A DNA stretch of 64,000 nucleotides from NCBI GenBank assembly GCA_020049415.1, contig JAIFKV010000081.1, positions 1 through 64,000 of the forward strand, read 5' to 3'. The position numbers and the translations under genes are program-made. The stretch is from Betaproteobacteria bacterium (GTDB lineage: Bacteria; Pseudomonadota; Gammaproteobacteria; Burkholderiales; Thiobacillaceae). The notes beneath the pieces were generated by a model. That model searched no databases. It was not told the origin of the DNA and was given only the letters and a program-made list of their open reading frames with translations. Positions 34,782 through 46,031 of this stretch are shown here, piece after piece (position 1 is the first letter of the stretch; every line of letters starts with the position of its first letter).

Positions 34782-35931
34782 GCTGTTGCCGCAAAAAAGG
34801 CTGTAGCGCGTGCGCGATCAGCGCCGGAGTGTTGCGTTTGAGTCGACTGCGTTGATGCCTGAAGGCCTCGATCTGACGCTCTCTGGCATCTGTATCGCGC
34901 AACAGATTTTCCAATGCTTGAGCCAGGTTCGCGGCGGTCGCCTGGGTCTGAATGATTTCAGGCACGATGCTTTCAGCGGCGAGAATGTTGGGCAGGCCGA
35001 TCCACGGCTGCAAGGCTTGTCGACGCATGATTTGCCAGGTCAGCCAGGGTACTTTATAGGTAATCACATGTGGACAATCCAGCAACAGCGCTTCCAGCGT
35101 CGCGGTGCCAGAGGCGATCAGCGCCGCATCGGCGGCTTGCAGTGCATCGTGGGCATGGCCGTACAGAATGCGAATGGGCAATTCCTGTGCATTGGCCGCA
35201 TGCAGGCTGTGCTCGAAAGCCTGGCGTGTTTCTCGACTGACCAGAGGGATCAGGAAGTGGATTCGAGGACGCTGTGCGAGCAGACATTGGGCGGTTTCGA
35301 TAAACAAATCCGCCAGTGCTTTCAATTCGCCCAGTCGACTACCCGGCATCAGCACCACATATTCCTGGTCAGCGCGTAGACCCAGAATCTCGCGCGCACG
35401 TTTGCGATCGGGTTCCGGCAGGGCGTGCGCCAAGGGATGTCCGACATAAGTCGCCGGGATGCCCGCCTGGCGATAAATATCTTCCTCGAATGGAAAAATC
35501 AACAACGCATGCGATACCGCGCGACGCACTTTATTGATGCGTTTGGGGCGCCAGGCCCAGACCGATGGACTGACAAAATGCACGCTGGCAATGCCGGAAT
35601 TCTTCAGTTTGCGTTCCAACGACAGATTGAAGTCGGGCGCATCGACACCGATGAACAACCTCGGCTTTTCCAACAGCAATCGATGTTTCAAGGCGCGGCG
35701 AATGGCAAGAATCTTGTTCAGACTGCCCAGCGCTTCAACGTAACCGCGCACTGAAAGCGCTTGCATGGGGAACAAGGAATGCGCACCCAAGGCTTGCATC
35801 TTGGGTCCGGCGATGCCGAAAAATTCGATGTCCTGGTACACCGATTTGAGCGCGTTAATCAGCAAACTGCCAAGCAGGTCGCCGGACGCCTCGCCCGCGA
35901 CAATGCCGATCCGAACCGTTGATTCCACCAC
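34771..35931 (-). CDS. lpxB: lipid A disaccharide synthase
   Basis: LpxB joins UDP-2,3-diacylglucosamine and lipid X in lipid A synthesis at the inner membrane face. The 386-aa GT19 protein starts [18 protein letters not shown], followed by [36 protein letters not shown] and [14 protein letters not shown]. The only usable start is GTG 35931: an in-frame TGA lies 18 bases upstream inside the family B element, and no Shine-Dalgarno site is present. A five-codon reading frame in the element (MKQPG) stops one base before the GTG. Normally lpxB follows lpxA closely; here the element separates them. Confidence 0.94.
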   Translation of the reverse strand: MVESTVRIGIVAGEASGDLLGSLLINALKSVYQDIEFFGIAGPKMQALGAHSLFPMQALSVRGYVEALGSLNKILAIRRALKHRLLLEKPRLFIGVDAPDFNLSLERKLKNSGIASVHFVSPSVWAWRPKRINKVRRAVSHALLIFPFEEDIYRQAGIPATYVGHPLAHALPEPDRKRAREILGLRADQEYVVLMPGSRLGELKALADLFIETAQCLLAQRPRIHFLIPLVSRETRQAFEHSLHAANAQELPIRILYGHAHDALQAADAALIASGTATLEALLLDCPHVITYKVPWLTWQIMRRQALQPWIGLPNILAAESIVPEIIQTQATAANLAQALENLLRDTDARERQIEAFRHQRSRLKRNTPALIAHALQPFLRQQHAV

Positions 35932-35932
35932 G

Positions 35933-36101
35933 TTAGCCCGGTTGTTTCATGAATGCACGCGATGATCGCGCAGGACATGGTTTGCACAGGGAATACTGAG
36001 CAGGAATGACATAGTTATTTATCTGCCCGACCGAACAGAATTTCCTGTGCGAACTAGGGACAAGAGAGGGCGTGTGAGGACTCATGAAACATCCGGGTTA
36101 G
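35933..36101. mobile_element. family B non-autonomous element, complete copy
   Basis: About 169 bp bounded by inverted repeats: TTAGCCCGGTTGTTTCATGAA on the left (written 20 at most: TTAGCCCGGTTGTTTCATGA) and the complement of CTAACCCGGATGTTTCATGA on the right. It has no coding capacity. Fragments of the same unit are at 19734 and 20680. It lies between lpxA and lpxB with its end one base from the lpxB start codon. The termini resemble IS1380-type ends, but I am not sure of the family. Confidence 0.8.
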
Positions 36102-36115
36102 ATTCAATCGGCTAT

Positions 36116-36892
36116 TCAACGAATGATGCCGCGACCTGAAACGGCGAGAAAGTCAGCCAACGCTTGCAACTCGGGCTGCTTGTCAGATTCAGCGGCGATG
36201 AGGCTTTGCGCCTCACTCAATCCAAGCCCGGATTTGTACAGCGTTTTATATGCGCGCTTGATGGCGGCAAGCGCTTCGGGGCTGTATCCGCGCCGCTTGA
36301 GACCTTCCGAATTGATGCCATGCGGCGCCGCCGGACTGCCGGCGACGGTGATGAAGGGCGGGACATCCTGACGAATCACCGAAGCGATGCCGGTAATGAC
36401 ATGCGCGCCGATGCGACAGAACTGATGCACGCCGGTAAAGCCGCCCAGAATGGCGTAATCCTGCACGTTGACATGACCCGCCAAGGAGGCGTTGTTGGCA
36501 AAGATGCAGTGGTCGCCGATGACGCAGTCATGCGCGATATGCACGTAGGCCATGATCCAGTTGTCGTTGCCGATGCGGGTGACGCCGGCATCCTGCACGG
36601 TACCCGTATTGAATGTACAAAATTCGCGAATAACGTTGTTGTCGCCGATTTCAAGCCGGGTGGGTTCGCCGGCATATTTCTTGTCTTGCGGCTCCTCACC
36701 AAGCGAAACGAACTGAAAAATTCGGTTGCCGCAACCGATGCGGGTATGACCGGTAATCACCGCATGCGGGCCGACCTGTGTGCCGGCACCGATTTCTACA
36801 TGTTCACCAATGATGGAAAAAGCCCCGACATGCACATCGGCGTCGAGCTTGGCCTCTGGGTGAACCAGCGCGGTCGGATGAATAGTGGCCAT
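36116..36892 (-). CDS. lpxA: UDP-N-acetylglucosamine acyltransferase
   Basis: First step of lipid A synthesis: transfers (R)-3-hydroxyacyl from ACP to UDP-GlcNAc. The 258-aa protein is a left-handed beta helix of hexapeptide repeats (IHPTALVHPEAKLDADVHVG onward) with the family segments HIAHDCVIGDHCIFANNA and DYAILGGFTGVHQFCRIGA, then a helical C-terminal domain (GLKRRGYSPEALAAIKRAYK). ATG 36892 is 5 bp after fabZ. The stop is 14 bp from the family B element that separates it from lpxB. Confidence 0.96.
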   Translation of the reverse strand: MATIHPTALVHPEAKLDADVHVGAFSIIGEHVEIGAGTQVGPHAVITGHTRIGCGNRIFQFVSLGEEPQDKKYAGEPTRLEIGDNNVIREFCTFNTGTVQDAGVTRIGNDNWIMAYVHIAHDCVIGDHCIFANNASLAGHVNVQDYAILGGFTGVHQFCRIGAHVITGIASVIRQDVPPFITVAGSPAAPHGINSEGLKRRGYSPEALAAIKRAYKTLYKSGLGLSEAQSLIAAESDKQPELQALADFLAVSGRGIIR

Positions 36893-36897
36893 GGTAT

Positions 36898-37377
36898 TCA
36901 GGCAATTTCTTTCAAGGTACACATCAATTCCGCTTCGCAAGCGGTCTGGCCTTCCACCGTACCCTTGACGGCAAACTTCCAGATGCCACGCGTCACCCTG
37001 AGCACATTTGCTTCCATGCGCAACTGGTCGCCCGGCACCACCGGGCGTTTGAAACGGGCGCCATCGATACCTACGAAATACACCACCGTGTTCGGGCTGA
37101 TTTCAGCGCCGCCACTCTTGAATGCCAGCAGGCCAGCAGTTTGCGCCAGCGCTTCAATCATCAGCACACCCGGCATCACCGGATGATTCGGAAAATGCCC
37201 GGGGAATTGGGGTTCATTCATCGAAATATTCTTGATGGCGACGATGCGTTCATTCGGCACCAGTTCCAACACCCGATCCACCAGCAGGAAAGGATAGCGA
37301 TGCGGCAGGTACTTCATGATTTCGGCAATGTTCATCGAACTGTCTGACGTGGTGGGGGTGGCTAAATCGGTTGCCAT
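36898..37377 (-). CDS. fabZ: 3-hydroxyacyl-[ACP] dehydratase FabZ
   Basis: Dehydrates 3-hydroxyacyl-ACP in fatty acid elongation. It competes with LpxA and LpxD for hydroxyacyl-ACP, which fits its place between their genes. The 159-aa hot-dog protein has the catalytic His in [15 protein letters not shown] and the Glu in [18 protein letters not shown] 37377 ([10 protein letters not shown]...) has AAGGA 11 bases upstream; a later ATG at 37335 would give the shorter usual FabZ but lacks a ribosome site. Gap to lpxD is 4 bp. Confidence 0.95.
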   Translation of the reverse strand: MATDLATPTTSDSSMNIAEIMKYLPHRYPFLLVDRVLELVPNERIVAIKNISMNEPQFPGHFPNHPVMPGVLMIEALAQTAGLLAFKSGGAEISPNTVVYFVGIDGARFKRPVVPGDQLRMEANVLRVTRGIWKFAVKGTVEGQTACEAELMCTLKEIA

Positions 37378-37381
37378 ATTT

Positions 37382-38431
37382 TCAATCTTCCTTGAATTTC
37401 TCTTCCAATGACTTGATTCGCCGCACCAGCGCATCCAGATGGCGCAAATGCACGGCATTGTGTTTCCAGTCTTCGTGCTTCATCAGCGGTTGAACCGAGG
37501 TATAAACGCCGGGCTCACGAATATCCTTGGCGACAAAGGTGCCCGCCGAAATGGTGACCCGATCGCAGATATTCAGATGTCCGATAATCATTGCCGCGCC
37601 GCCAATCTGGCAATACGCGCCTATCGTCGTGCTTCCTGCAATACCGACGCAGGCGGCGATGGCGGTATGTCGACCGATACGGCAGTTGTGCGCGATCTGA
37701 ATCTGGTTATCGAGTTTGACGCCGGTTTCGATCACGGTGTCGTCCAGTGCGCCACGGTCGATGCAGGTATTGGCGCCAACCTCGACATCATCTTCAAGAA
37801 TGGCACGACCCGCTTGGGGCACTTTCAACCAGCGGCCCCCCGCCGAGTTTGCATCCCAGGCCAGCCCAAAACCATCCGCGCCGATCACCACGCCAGGATG
37901 CAGGATGACGCGATTGCCCAAGCTGCAACCATGTTGCACCACGACACGCGCATGCAAAATGCAGTCGTCGCCAAGAACCACGCCAGGGCCGATGACACTG
38001 AGCGGTCCAATCTGGCAGCGGGCGCCGATGCTTGCACCAGCACCGATCACCGCGCCTGCGCCTATGCGAACGTCGTCACCGATCAGTGCATCTTCAGCTA
38101 CCACGGCGCTGGTATCGTAATCCTCGGCAAGTTGCGGTTCGGGCTGCAACAAGGCGATTGCATGGGCAAAAGCGGCATGCGGGTTGGCCACCGCAAGGCA
38201 GGGTTGCCGCACCGCGTGCAAAAACGGTTCGGCATCGGCGGTATCCGGCACGATCAAAGCACCGGCCTGGCTGTGAACCGCCTGTGGCAGATATTTGGCG
38301 TTCAAGACAAATCCGAGTTGATGCGGCTTGGCTTGCTGCAATGAGGCGACCCCCAAAACCAGGGTGCCTGGATCACCTCGGATCGATCCGCCCAGGTGCG
38401 ACTGAAGTTCTGCCAGCGTCAGGGCGGGCAT
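37382..38431 (-). CDS. lpxD: UDP-3-O-acyl-glucosamine N-acyltransferase
   Basis: Adds the second hydroxyacyl chain to UDP-acyl-glucosamine in lipid A synthesis. 349 aa: an N-terminal uridine-binding domain (1-100), then left-handed beta-helix repeats ([67 protein letters not shown]), with the catalytic His in [14 protein letters not shown], and a C-terminal helix. It starts 6 bp after skp. Confidence 0.96.
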   Translation of the reverse strand: MPALTLAELQSHLGGSIRGDPGTLVLGVASLQQAKPHQLGFVLNAKYLPQAVHSQAGALIVPDTADAEPFLHAVRQPCLAVANPHAAFAHAIALLQPEPQLAEDYDTSAVVAEDALIGDDVRIGAGAVIGAGASIGARCQIGPLSVIGPGVVLGDDCILHARVVVQHGCSLGNRVILHPGVVIGADGFGLAWDANSAGGRWLKVPQAGRAILEDDVEVGANTCIDRGALDDTVIETGVKLDNQIQIAHNCRIGRHTAIAACVGIAGSTTIGAYCQIGGAAMIIGHLNICDRVTISAGTFVAKDIREPGVYTSVQPLMKHEDWKHNAVHLRHLDALVRRIKSLEEKFKED

Positions 38432-38437
38432 CGACGA

Positions 38438-38926
38438 TCAACGATCCAGTGTTTTCAATATACGTTCGGTAATATCGACCTTGGGGCTGGCGTAAACCAC
38501 GTTTTCCAGAATCAGGTCGTATTTTTCCTTCTCGGCAATTTCCATGATTGCCTTGCGCGCACGCTCTTGCACCACCGCGAATTCCTCGTTCTTGCGTTGA
38601 TTCAAATCTTCGCGGAAGGTGCGTTGGTCATGCTGAATATCGCGGCTGAGGTTGGCCAGATCTTTTTGCTTTTTGCCGCGATCAGCTTCGGACAGGGTCA
38701 ATCCTTCTTTTTCCAGGTAGGCCTGAAGATCGCGTGCCTGCTTGACCAGTTTCTGAATGCCTTGTTCGCGCACCTGGAATTCCTTCTCCAGTTTTTTTTG
38801 CGCTTTGACCGCCAGCGGCGAATCGCGGAATACCTTTTCGGTATTCACAAAGCCAATTTTCATGTCCGTTGTTTGTGCGGCGGCGGGCAGGCTGAATGCG
38901 AGCAGAAGAATAAACAATCGTTTCAA
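38438..38926 (-). CDS. skp: periplasmic chaperone Skp/OmpH
   Basis: 162 aa. Signal peptide KRLFILLLAFSLPAAAQ, then the small core KIGFVNTEKVFRDSPLAVKAQKK and a long charged coiled coil (about 40-125), as in the trimeric jellyfish-like Skp that shields unfolded outer-membrane proteins. It sits directly after bamA, in the usual bamA-skp-lpxD order. Confidence 0.94.
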   Translation of the reverse strand: MKRLFILLLAFSLPAAAQTTDMKIGFVNTEKVFRDSPLAVKAQKKLEKEFQVREQGIQKLVKQARDLQAYLEKEGLTLSEADRGKKQKDLANLSRDIQHDQRTFREDLNQRKNEEFAVVQERARKAIMEIAEKEKYDLILENVVYASPKVDITERILKTLDR

Positions 38927-38940
38927 GGTGTAACTCCTTA

Positions 38941-41322
38941 TCAGAACACGTTGCCAAGTTGGAACTGGAACATTTGTTCCTCGTCATCGGCTGCCGGATT
39001 AAGCGCTTTAGCCAATGATAGTTTGATCGGTCCCATCGGCGAATACCAGGTAACCGCCGCGCCAACGGAGTAGCGCATGTCGGAAACCGAAAGCTTTTCG
39101 TAGCGTCCCTGTGTATCGCCCGGACCCGCAATCGCACCAACATCGAGGAAAGTGCTTAAACGAACTGAACGATCATTCCCCATGCCAGGGAAAGGAAACA
39201 ACAATTCGGCGTTGCCGACCGCCCGCTTGGTGCCGCCGACAGAAAAACTGCTGCCGGCGGTATTGGTGGCTTTGGGCCCGATTGCGCCGGAATCGAAGCC
39301 CCGCACGGAACCAATGCCACCGGCAAAGAAGTTGCGGAACAACGGCATTTCCTTGCCACTGTAACCGCCACCGATGCCGATTTCACCATTCAACAGCAAA
39401 CTGACGCTGCGCGAGAGCGGACGCAGCCATTGGTATTGGTAATTCAACTTGTAGTAATTGAGATCACCCAGCGGTGTGCCGGCTTCAATGTAAGCGCGTT
39501 GATATGTGCCTTTGGTCGGATAAAGCAGGCTGTCGCGTGAATCGCGCGCCCACCCGGCCTCGAAGCGCAGAGAGTCGGTGGTCGAACTGCAGGCGGTGTT
39601 GTATCCCGCGGGCCCGGCGCATGCGGCTTCGTATTCGCCGGCGTAATCGTGATAGATATCCGGCGCGGTATTACTTAAATCCAGCTGCACCTGTTCGTAT
39701 GCCAAGCCGAAATTGACGGTGTCCAGTTCGGTGATCGGCACGCCCAGGCGCAAGCCGATGCCGGTTGTCGAGGTACCGTAGTCCGCTACCGTATCCAGGC
39801 TGGAAGTGTTGACGTCGCGCCGATACAGGTCGTAGCCGAGGCTGACGCCATCCGGCGTGAAATAAGGATTGGTGAAGGACAGGGAATAAACCTTGTTGAC
39901 GCTGCCACTGTTGATTTGCGCGGAGAGTCGGTTGCCGCTGCCAAACAGATTGTTCTGCGCGATTGAACCGGACAAAACCAGACCATCGGAACTGGAGAAG
40001 CCGGCGCCCAACAAGATATTGCCGGTCGGCTGTTCGGTGACATTGATATTGACGTCGACCTGATCGGTGGTGCCTGGCACCGGCGGAGTCTCAACGGTGG
40101 TTTCCTTGAAGTAACCCAGGCGTTCGACCCGCACGCGAGACCGATTGATCTTGTCGGATGCATACCAGGCGCCTTCCATTTGGCGCATTTCACGCCGCAC
40201 CACCTCATCCTTGGTGCGGGTGTTGCCGGTGACATTGATCCGGCGGACATAGACTTTGCGACCCGGATCGACCAGAAAGGTAAATTCGACGGTGCGCTTG
40301 TCCTTGTTGATCTCCGGCGCGGCATTGACGTTGGAAAAGGCATAGCCTTCGTTGCCCAGCCGCTCGCCGATATTTTTGGTTGATTCGTTCAGGCGCTCGC
40401 GCGAAAAGAAATCACCCACTTCCAGACTGACCAGACTTTTCAATTCCGCTTCCGGAACCGGCAAGTCACCGGCAAATTTGTAATTCGAAACGGTATATCG
40501 CTCGCCTTCGTTGATGTTGATGGTGAGGTAAATATCCTTTTTGTCGGGCGTGATCGAGACCTGAGTCGATTCGACGTTGAACTCCAGAAAACCCTGGTTC
40601 AGATAATGAGAACGCAAGGTTTCCAGATCACCGGAAAGTTTCTGCTTCGAGTACTGGTCGTTTTTGCTCCACCAGGACATCAAACCCGGGGTTCTCAGGT
40701 TGAACAGCTTGAGCAATGTCTTCTCTGGAAATGCATGCGAGCCGACGATATTGATGCTGCGTATCTTGGCGATTTCACCTTCGCTGACTTCGAACTTCAC
40801 CGCGCTGCGATTGCGTTCCAGCGGTGTGGTCGTCGCCTTGACCTCGACCGCATACATGCCGCGGTTGAAGTATTGCCGTTTGAGTTCTTGTTCGGCCTTT
40901 TCCAGCAGTGACTTGTCGAGGATTCGACCTTCCGCCAGACCTAATTGCTTGAGTCCGGCTTTCATCTCATCCTTGGGAAATTCCTTCATGCCCACAAACT
41001 CAACGCTGGCAATGCCTGGCCGCTCCTCTACCGAAACAACCAACACATCGTCGGTGGCATCAAGGCGCACATCTTTAAAGAACCCCGTGGCGTAGAGCGC
41101 CTTGATGGCAGCCGAGGCGCGATCCGGCGTCAATGTCTCGCCGACTTTGACTGGCAGATAACTGAACACGGTGCCGGCTTCGGTGCGCTGGATGCCTTCC
41201 ACCCGAATATCCTTGACCTGAAACGGTTCGAAGGCATGCGACTGCGCGGAAACAAGTGCCAGCGCAAGCATGGCGGGAGCAAGAGGACGTACCCTGAAGG
41301 GGCGAGCGCGAGTGGGGTGCAT
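38941..41322 (-). CDS. bamA: outer membrane protein assembly factor BamA
   Basis: 793 aa. Signal peptide (LAPAMLALALVSAQSHA-F), five POTRA domains (about 30-440; first FQVKDIRVEGIQRTEAGTVF, fifth VYVRRINVTGNTRTKDEVV), and a 16-strand Omp85 barrel with FFAGGIGSVRGFDSGAIG (lid-loop RGF motif) and terminal FQFQLGNVF ending in Phe. It is the core of the BAM machine. ATG 41322 lies 7 bp after the rseP stop; an upstream TTG in the same frame is less likely. Confidence 0.96.
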   Translation of the reverse strand: MHPTRARPFRVRPLAPAMLALALVSAQSHAFEPFQVKDIRVEGIQRTEAGTVFSYLPVKVGETLTPDRASAAIKALYATGFFKDVRLDATDDVLVVSVEERPGIASVEFVGMKEFPKDEMKAGLKQLGLAEGRILDKSLLEKAEQELKRQYFNRGMYAVEVKATTTPLERNRSAVKFEVSEGEIAKIRSINIVGSHAFPEKTLLKLFNLRTPGLMSWWSKNDQYSKQKLSGDLETLRSHYLNQGFLEFNVESTQVSITPDKKDIYLTININEGERYTVSNYKFAGDLPVPEAELKSLVSLEVGDFFSRERLNESTKNIGERLGNEGYAFSNVNAAPEINKDKRTVEFTFLVDPGRKVYVRRINVTGNTRTKDEVVRREMRQMEGAWYASDKINRSRVRVERLGYFKETTVETPPVPGTTDQVDVNINVTEQPTGNILLGAGFSSSDGLVLSGSIAQNNLFGSGNRLSAQINSGSVNKVYSLSFTNPYFTPDGVSLGYDLYRRDVNTSSLDTVADYGTSTTGIGLRLGVPITELDTVNFGLAYEQVQLDLSNTAPDIYHDYAGEYEAACAGPAGYNTACSSTTDSLRFEAGWARDSRDSLLYPTKGTYQRAYIEAGTPLGDLNYYKLNYQYQWLRPLSRSVSLLLNGEIGIGGGYSGKEMPLFRNFFAGGIGSVRGFDSGAIGPKATNTAGSSFSVGGTKRAVGNAELLFPFPGMGNDRSVRLSTFLDVGAIAGPGDTQGRYEKLSVSDMRYSVGAAVTWYSPMGPIKLSLAKALNPAADDEEQMFQFQLGNVF

Positions 41323-41329
41323 GGGGCGG

Positions 41330-42679
41330 TTACCCGACGAAGAGTCGTTGTAAGTCGTTGAAAAGCGCAAAAAACATCAGCACGCCAAGCAGGGCGATAC
41401 CGATACGTTGACCGATTTCCTGGATGCGTTCGGGCACCGGTTTGCCAGTCAAAAATTCGGCGAAATAATACAGCAAGTGCCCGCCATCCAATAAAGGCAC
41501 GGGCAACAGATTGAGCACCCCCAGACTGATGCTGACCAAGGCAAGAAAGGCAATAAAACTGGCTGCGCCACTGGCGGCGGATTGACCGGCGTAATCGGCG
41601 ATCGTGATCGGACCGGACAAATTCTTCAGGGATGCTTCGCCGATCAGCATGCGACCCAGCATTTGCAGACTGAAAGTCGATAGTTCCCAGGTGCGCGACA
41701 ATGCGCGCGACATCGATTCCAGCGGGCCATACCGTGTCACCACCTGATAGGGCGCGAAGAGTTCAGGATCGATATGCGGCGCCGCGCCGATGCGGCCGTG
41801 GCGTTGACCGTCGCCCTCGACCGACTCCGGTACAACGACAAATTCTTGGGTTTGTCCGCCCCGATCGATTTTCAGCCGCAAACCGACCTCGGGCGACGCA
41901 CGCACGCGGGCAACCACTTCGTCCCAATTTTGAATTGCGAGATCGTTGACGGCGACAATACGATCACCCGCCAGCAATCCCGCCCGCGCCGCAACCCCGT
42001 TCGGGGTCAGTTCAGCCAATACGGGCGGCAATGGCGGCAGATAACGCACCAGACCGAACGCCCGCAAAGGCGCCTGCTCGAATGTCTCATCTTTGGTTGG
42101 TAACAGCAGGCGATGCTGCGCCAGATAACCGCGACTATTGACGCTATCGACGCGCAGTTCTTCAGCGACAACGGCATGTTTGAGCACCAGAAAGTGCAGA
42201 TCCTGAAAACTTTCCACCTTGTCGCCATTGATCGCCGTCACTTGCATACCGGTTTCGATACCTGCAATTGCGGCTGGCGTGCCGCTGGGGGGTTCTCCGA
42301 GTACCGGCTTCAGAGTTGGAACACCAGACATGAACAGCGCCCAGAACAACAATATGGCGAGCAGAAAATTGGCCAATGGGCCGGCGGCGACAATCGCCGC
42401 CCGCTTGGCAAGAGATTTTCGATTGAAAGCCTGATCAAGCAATTCCGTCGCAACCGGGGCTTCGCGTTCATCCAGCATCTTGACGTAACCGCCGAGCGGT
42501 ATCGCCGCCAAAGCCCATTGCGTGCCTTGAGCGTCGGTGCGCTGAAATAAAACCTTACCGAATCCGATCGAAAATCGCAAAACCTTGACGCCGGAAAGAC
42601 GCGCGACAAGGTAATGACCGAATTCGTGAAAGACGATAAGAATGGCCAAAGTGGCCACAAATGCGAACAAAGTTGTCAT
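41330..42679 (-). CDS. rseP: RIP metalloprotease RseP
   Basis: 449-aa site-2 protease of the inner membrane that releases sigma-E by cutting the anti-sigma factor. Zinc motif HEFGH near residue 18, two PDZ domains (about 120-205 and 210-295), and the second metal motif [17 protein letters not shown] near residue 395 in the third membrane helix. It overlaps dxr by 4 bp (ATGA) and precedes bamA, linking envelope stress control with outer-membrane assembly. Confidence 0.95.
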   Translation of the reverse strand: MTTLFAFVATLAILIVFHEFGHYLVARLSGVKVLRFSIGFGKVLFQRTDAQGTQWALAAIPLGGYVKMLDEREAPVATELLDQAFNRKSLAKRAAIVAAGPLANFLLAILLFWALFMSGVPTLKPVLGEPPSGTPAAIAGIETGMQVTAINGDKVESFQDLHFLVLKHAVVAEELRVDSVNSRGYLAQHRLLLPTKDETFEQAPLRAFGLVRYLPPLPPVLAELTPNGVAARAGLLAGDRIVAVNDLAIQNWDEVVARVRASPEVGLRLKIDRGGQTQEFVVVPESVEGDGQRHGRIGAAPHIDPELFAPYQVVTRYGPLESMSRALSRTWELSTFSLQMLGRMLIGEASLKNLSGPITIADYAGQSAASGAASFIAFLALVSISLGVLNLLPVPLLDGGHLLYYFAEFLTGKPVPERIQEIGQRIGIALLGVLMFFALFNDLQRLFVG

Positions 42680-43881
42680 GCCGGCAAGACGCGTTTAGCC
42701 GCGATCAGTTCCCGCGCCAAGGCGCGAGCTTGGGCATCCGCCGCCATCAATTCATCGAGCGAATTGGCGGGCAGGTCGAACAGGCGCTGCAAGACCGCAT
42801 CGAGTGTGGCGGCAATGCCCAGATATGGAATTTTTTTATCCAGAAATGCGGCGACTACTTCTTCATTTGCGGCGTTCAGTATCGCCGGCGCAGCGCCGCC
42901 CTCGGCGAGCGCCTGATAGGCGAGACCGAGACAGGGAAAGCGGCGCAAATCGGGGGCCTCGAATGTCAGCGTGCCAATTTTTGCCAGGTCCAACCAGTTG
43001 ACGCCAGCCTCGATGCGCTCCGGGTAGGCCAGAGAATGGGCAATCGGCGTGCGCATATCCGGATTCGACAACTGCGCCAGCACCGAACCATCGAGGTATT
43101 CGACCATGCTGTGGACGATGCTTTGCGGATGAATGACGACTTCGATCTTTTCCGGTGGGGCGTTGAACAGCCAGTGCGCCTCGATCACTTCCAGCCCCTT
43201 GTTCATCATGGTGGCCGAATCGACGGAAATTTTCTTGCCCATCACCCAATTCGGATGCGCGATAGCCTGTTCCGGGGTGATGTCTTTCAAGGTTTCCAGT
43301 TCGCGGCTGCGGAAAGGGCCGCCAGAGGCGGTCAGCAAGACCCGGCGAACGCCATGCGCGGCCAGATTGGCGTTGCTTTGGCGCGCAAAATAGGCCGACG
43401 GCATCGACTGAAATACGGCGTTATGTTCACTGTCGATCGGCAGCAAGGTGGCGTTGTTGTCGCGCACCGCCTGCATGAAAAATCGCCCCGCCATGACCAG
43501 CGTTTCTTTGTTCGCGAGCAATACGCGTTTGCCCGCGCGGGCGGCGGCAAGCGCCGGTCGCAATCCCGCCGCGCCGACAATGGCGGCCATGACACTATCG
43601 ACTTCCGCCAGGCTGGAAACGAATTCCAGTGCCTCCACGCCGCACAGGACTTCAGTAGCGGTCCCCGCCAGCAGCGCCTGCAAGGCGGTTGCCTTGTCGG
43701 CTTCCAGCACCACCGCATAGCGAGGCCGGAACTGCCGACATTGCGCCGCCAATTTATCAATCTGGTTCTGGCCGCTAAGCGCGACAACCCGAAATTTGTC
43801 CGGATGCCGGGCGACCACATCGAGGGTATTGACGCCGATGGTGCCGGTGGCGCCGAGTATCGTCAGAGAGTGCAGACTCAT
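42676..43881 (-). CDS. dxr: 1-deoxy-D-xylulose 5-phosphate reductoisomerase
   Basis: Second step of the MEP isoprenoid pathway. 401 aa: NADPH site [18 protein letters not shown], catalytic region [10 protein letters not shown], and metal/substrate motifs [23 protein letters not shown] and [18 protein letters not shown] 43881 overlaps the cdsA stop (ATGA). Product use by UppS, two genes upstream, fits the cluster. Confidence 0.96.
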   Translation of the reverse strand: MSLHSLTILGATGTIGVNTLDVVARHPDKFRVVALSGQNQIDKLAAQCRQFRPRYAVVLEADKATALQALLAGTATEVLCGVEALEFVSSLAEVDSVMAAIVGAAGLRPALAAARAGKRVLLANKETLVMAGRFFMQAVRDNNATLLPIDSEHNAVFQSMPSAYFARQSNANLAAHGVRRVLLTASGGPFRSRELETLKDITPEQAIAHPNWVMGKKISVDSATMMNKGLEVIEAHWLFNAPPEKIEVVIHPQSIVHSMVEYLDGSVLAQLSNPDMRTPIAHSLAYPERIEAGVNWLDLAKIGTLTFEAPDLRRFPCLGLAYQALAEGGAAPAILNAANEEVVAAFLDKKIPYLGIAATLDAVLQRLFDLPANSLDELMAADAQARALARELIAAKRVLPA

Positions 43882-44681
43882 TTGAACCACATCCAGAACA
43901 AAGTTGCGGCCGGCAGGACGGCGGTCAGGCTGTCGATGCGGTCGAGAACGCCGCCGTGACCAGGCAGCAGATTGCCGCTGTCCTTGATGCCGGCCTGACG
44001 TTTAAGGGTGCTTTCGAACAAATCACCCAGCACGGAAAGGCCGAACAGCAGCCAGAATAGCGCCAGAGCTTGCGGCAAACAGTCCAGCTTGATGCTGGCC
44101 GGTGCGTAGAAATACAGCAGCAGGGCGTAAATCGTGATGGCCAGCCAGGCACCGATCGCGCCTTCCCAGGTTTTGCCAGGGCTGATGCTGGGGGCCAACT
44201 TGTGTTTGCCGAATTGGCGGCCGCTGAAGTAAGCCGCGCTGTCCGCGATGACGACGACACCAACCACAATCAACAACAAATCGGGGTTCATGCCGCGTAA
44301 CACGATCAGCCCCAAATGCGTCGGAATCAACACGATGCCGCCCAACAGCAAATGCAATGCCGGCGGACGCATCGTCACACCGCGCGCCAGCAACGTCGGC
44401 GCCAGCAACCAGAACAACAGGGCAGGGTAGAAGGGCGCGGCAATCTCGGCATTGAACAGGCTCATGCCGGTGCCGAGGATGCCGATCAAAAAGGCATAGA
44501 ACAGCCGATTGGCTTTTTCCAAACCCGCCATGCCAGCCCATTCCCAAGCGGCCAGAATTGCAACCACGCCGGTCAGACCGATCCAGACCGGCGGCGGAGC
44601 CCAATACAGCGCGGCGAGAAATCCGGCTATCAGCGGGGCTGCGGTGAGGATGCGCGTTTGCAGCGCGGATCTAGCGCTCAA
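43878..44681 (-). CDS. cdsA: phosphatidate cytidylyltransferase
   Basis: Makes CDP-diacylglycerol for phospholipid synthesis. About 267 aa with seven or eight membrane helices and the full CDP-alcohol signature [19 protein letters not shown] followed by [20 protein letters not shown] is also typical. The frame is open far upstream inside uppS; the native start is near TTG 44681 (or a CTG about 20 bases further in), overlapping the uppS end. No clear ribosome site, so coupling to uppS translation is likely. Confidence 0.92.
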   Translation of the reverse strand: MSARSALQTRILTAAPLIAGFLAALYWAPPPVWIGLTGVVAILAAWEWAGMAGLEKANRLFYAFLIGILGTGMSLFNAEIAAPFYPALLFWLLAPTLLARGVTMRPPALHLLLGGIVLIPTHLGLIVLRGMNPDLLLIVVGVVVIADSAAYFSGRQFGKHKLAPSISPGKTWEGAIGAWLAITIYALLLYFYAPASIKLDCLPQALALFWLLFGLSVLGDLFESTLKRQAGIKDSGNLLPGHGGVLDRIDSLTAVLPAATLFWMWFK

Positions 44682-45435
44682 GGAGTTGCTCGCTGGTGCG
44701 CCCGAAGCGGCGCTCACGTTTGCGGTAGGAGGAAATGGCTTGATCAAGCGCTTGCGCGTCGAAATCGGGCCACAGGGTATCGGTGAAATACAACTCTGAA
44801 TAAGCCAGTTGCCAGAGCAGGAAATTGCTGATGCGCTGTTCGCCGCCGGTGCGGATAAATAGATCGGGTTCTGGAGCGTAAGACATGGAAAGGTAGGAGG
44901 CCAAGTCTTCCTCACTGATTGCCAACCCTTCTGCGTCAGCGCCTGGGTGATCGCGACGCCAGTTATTGACGGCATTGAGGATGTCCCAGCGACCGCCATA
45001 ATTGGCGCAAACAGTAAGTGTCAGACGATTGTTTTCCTGGGTACGGGCTTCGCCTTGCGCGATGAGTTCACGCAAACGCGCATCAAAACGGCCGAGATCA
45101 CCGACGACCCGCAGGCAGACGCCATTGCGGTGCATCCGCGTCACTTCGCGTTCCAGCGCCATGACAAAGAGTTCCATCAGGCGGCTGACTTCATCCTGAG
45201 GACGCCGCCAGTTTTCAGAACTGAAGGCGAACAGGGTCAGGTATTCGATACCGCGTTCGATACAGGCCTCAACAACGTCACGGACCCGATCGACGCCTTG
45301 GGCGTGACCGGCGACACGCGGCAACAAGCGCTTCTTCGCCCAGCGTCCATTGCCATCCATGATGATTGCGACATGGCGCGGGACTTCTATGGAATCAGGT
45401 ACTTCCGACGTGGAGCTGAAGAATCGCTTGATCAT
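44671..45435 (-). CDS. uppS: undecaprenyl pyrophosphate synthase
   Basis: Cis-prenyltransferase that builds the C55 lipid carrier for peptidoglycan. 254 aa with [15 protein letters not shown] (active-site Asp), [21 protein letters not shown] and the C-terminal [18 protein letters not shown] / [14 protein letters not shown]. Start 45435 lies 25 bp after frr. The end overlaps the cdsA start. Confidence 0.96.
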   Translation of the reverse strand: MIKRFFSSTSEVPDSIEVPRHVAIIMDGNGRWAKKRLLPRVAGHAQGVDRVRDVVEACIERGIEYLTLFAFSSENWRRPQDEVSRLMELFVMALEREVTRMHRNGVCLRVVGDLGRFDARLRELIAQGEARTQENNRLTLTVCANYGGRWDILNAVNNWRRDHPGADAEGLAISEEDLASYLSMSYAPEPDLFIRTGGEQRISNFLLWQLAYSELYFTDTLWPDFDAQALDQAISSYRKRERRFGRTSEQLLER

Positions 45436-45460
45436 GATGGAGTGGATTTTGTCTGAAAAC

Positions 45461-46018
45461 TCAGACCACCATCAGATCCTTTTCTTTATCGGCCAGATGT
45501 TTTTCCTGCTCGGCAATGTACTTGTCGGTAAGTTTCTGGATTTCTTCGGCGGCGCGTCGCTCGTCATCCTCGCTGATCTCCTTGTTTTTCAGGAGTTCCT
45601 TGAGATGAGCAATGGCGTCACGGCGAATATTGCGGACCGCGACTTTGCCGTTTTCCGCTTCGCCACGCACCATTTTGACCAATTCCTTGCGCCGTTCCTC
45701 GGTCAAGGGGGGCATCGGAACACGCAGCATCTCACCCATATTGGCGGGGTTGAGGCCAAGATCGGCATCGCGAATCGCTTTTTCGACCTTGCCCAGCATG
45801 TTTTTTTCCCAGGTCTGCACGCCCACGGTATGCGCATCGATCAGGGTCAGGTTGGCAACCTGGCTGATCAGCGTCGGGGTGCCGTAATAGTCAACCTTGA
45901 CGTGATCCAGAATGCCCGTCGTGGCGCGGCCGGTACGCACCTTGCCAAAATCCGCCTTGAGCGATTCAACGGACTTTTTCATCTTTTCTTCGGCGGATTT
46001 CTTGATATCGGAAATCAT
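45461..46018 (-). CDS. frr: ribosome recycling factor
   Basis: 185 aa, the usual RRF length. It splits post-termination ribosomes with EF-G. Signatures: [24 protein letters not shown] and [19 protein letters not shown], and a three-helix bundle end ([21 protein letters not shown]). ATG 46018 follows GAGGATTTAGCC. It is 13 bp downstream of pyrH. Confidence 0.97.
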   Translation of the reverse strand: MISDIKKSAEEKMKKSVESLKADFGKVRTGRATTGILDHVKVDYYGTPTLISQVANLTLIDAHTVGVQTWEKNMLGKVEKAIRDADLGLNPANMGEMLRVPMPPLTEERRKELVKMVRGEAENGKVAVRNIRRDAIAHLKELLKNKEISEDDERRAAEEIQKLTDKYIAEQEKHLADKEKDLMVV

Positions 46019-46031
46019 GGCTAAATCCTCT

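Noticed and set aside
42661-43959. 432-aa plus-strand frame opposite dxr
   Set aside because: Covers the conserved DXR coding region on the other strand; no ribosome site or recognisable motif.
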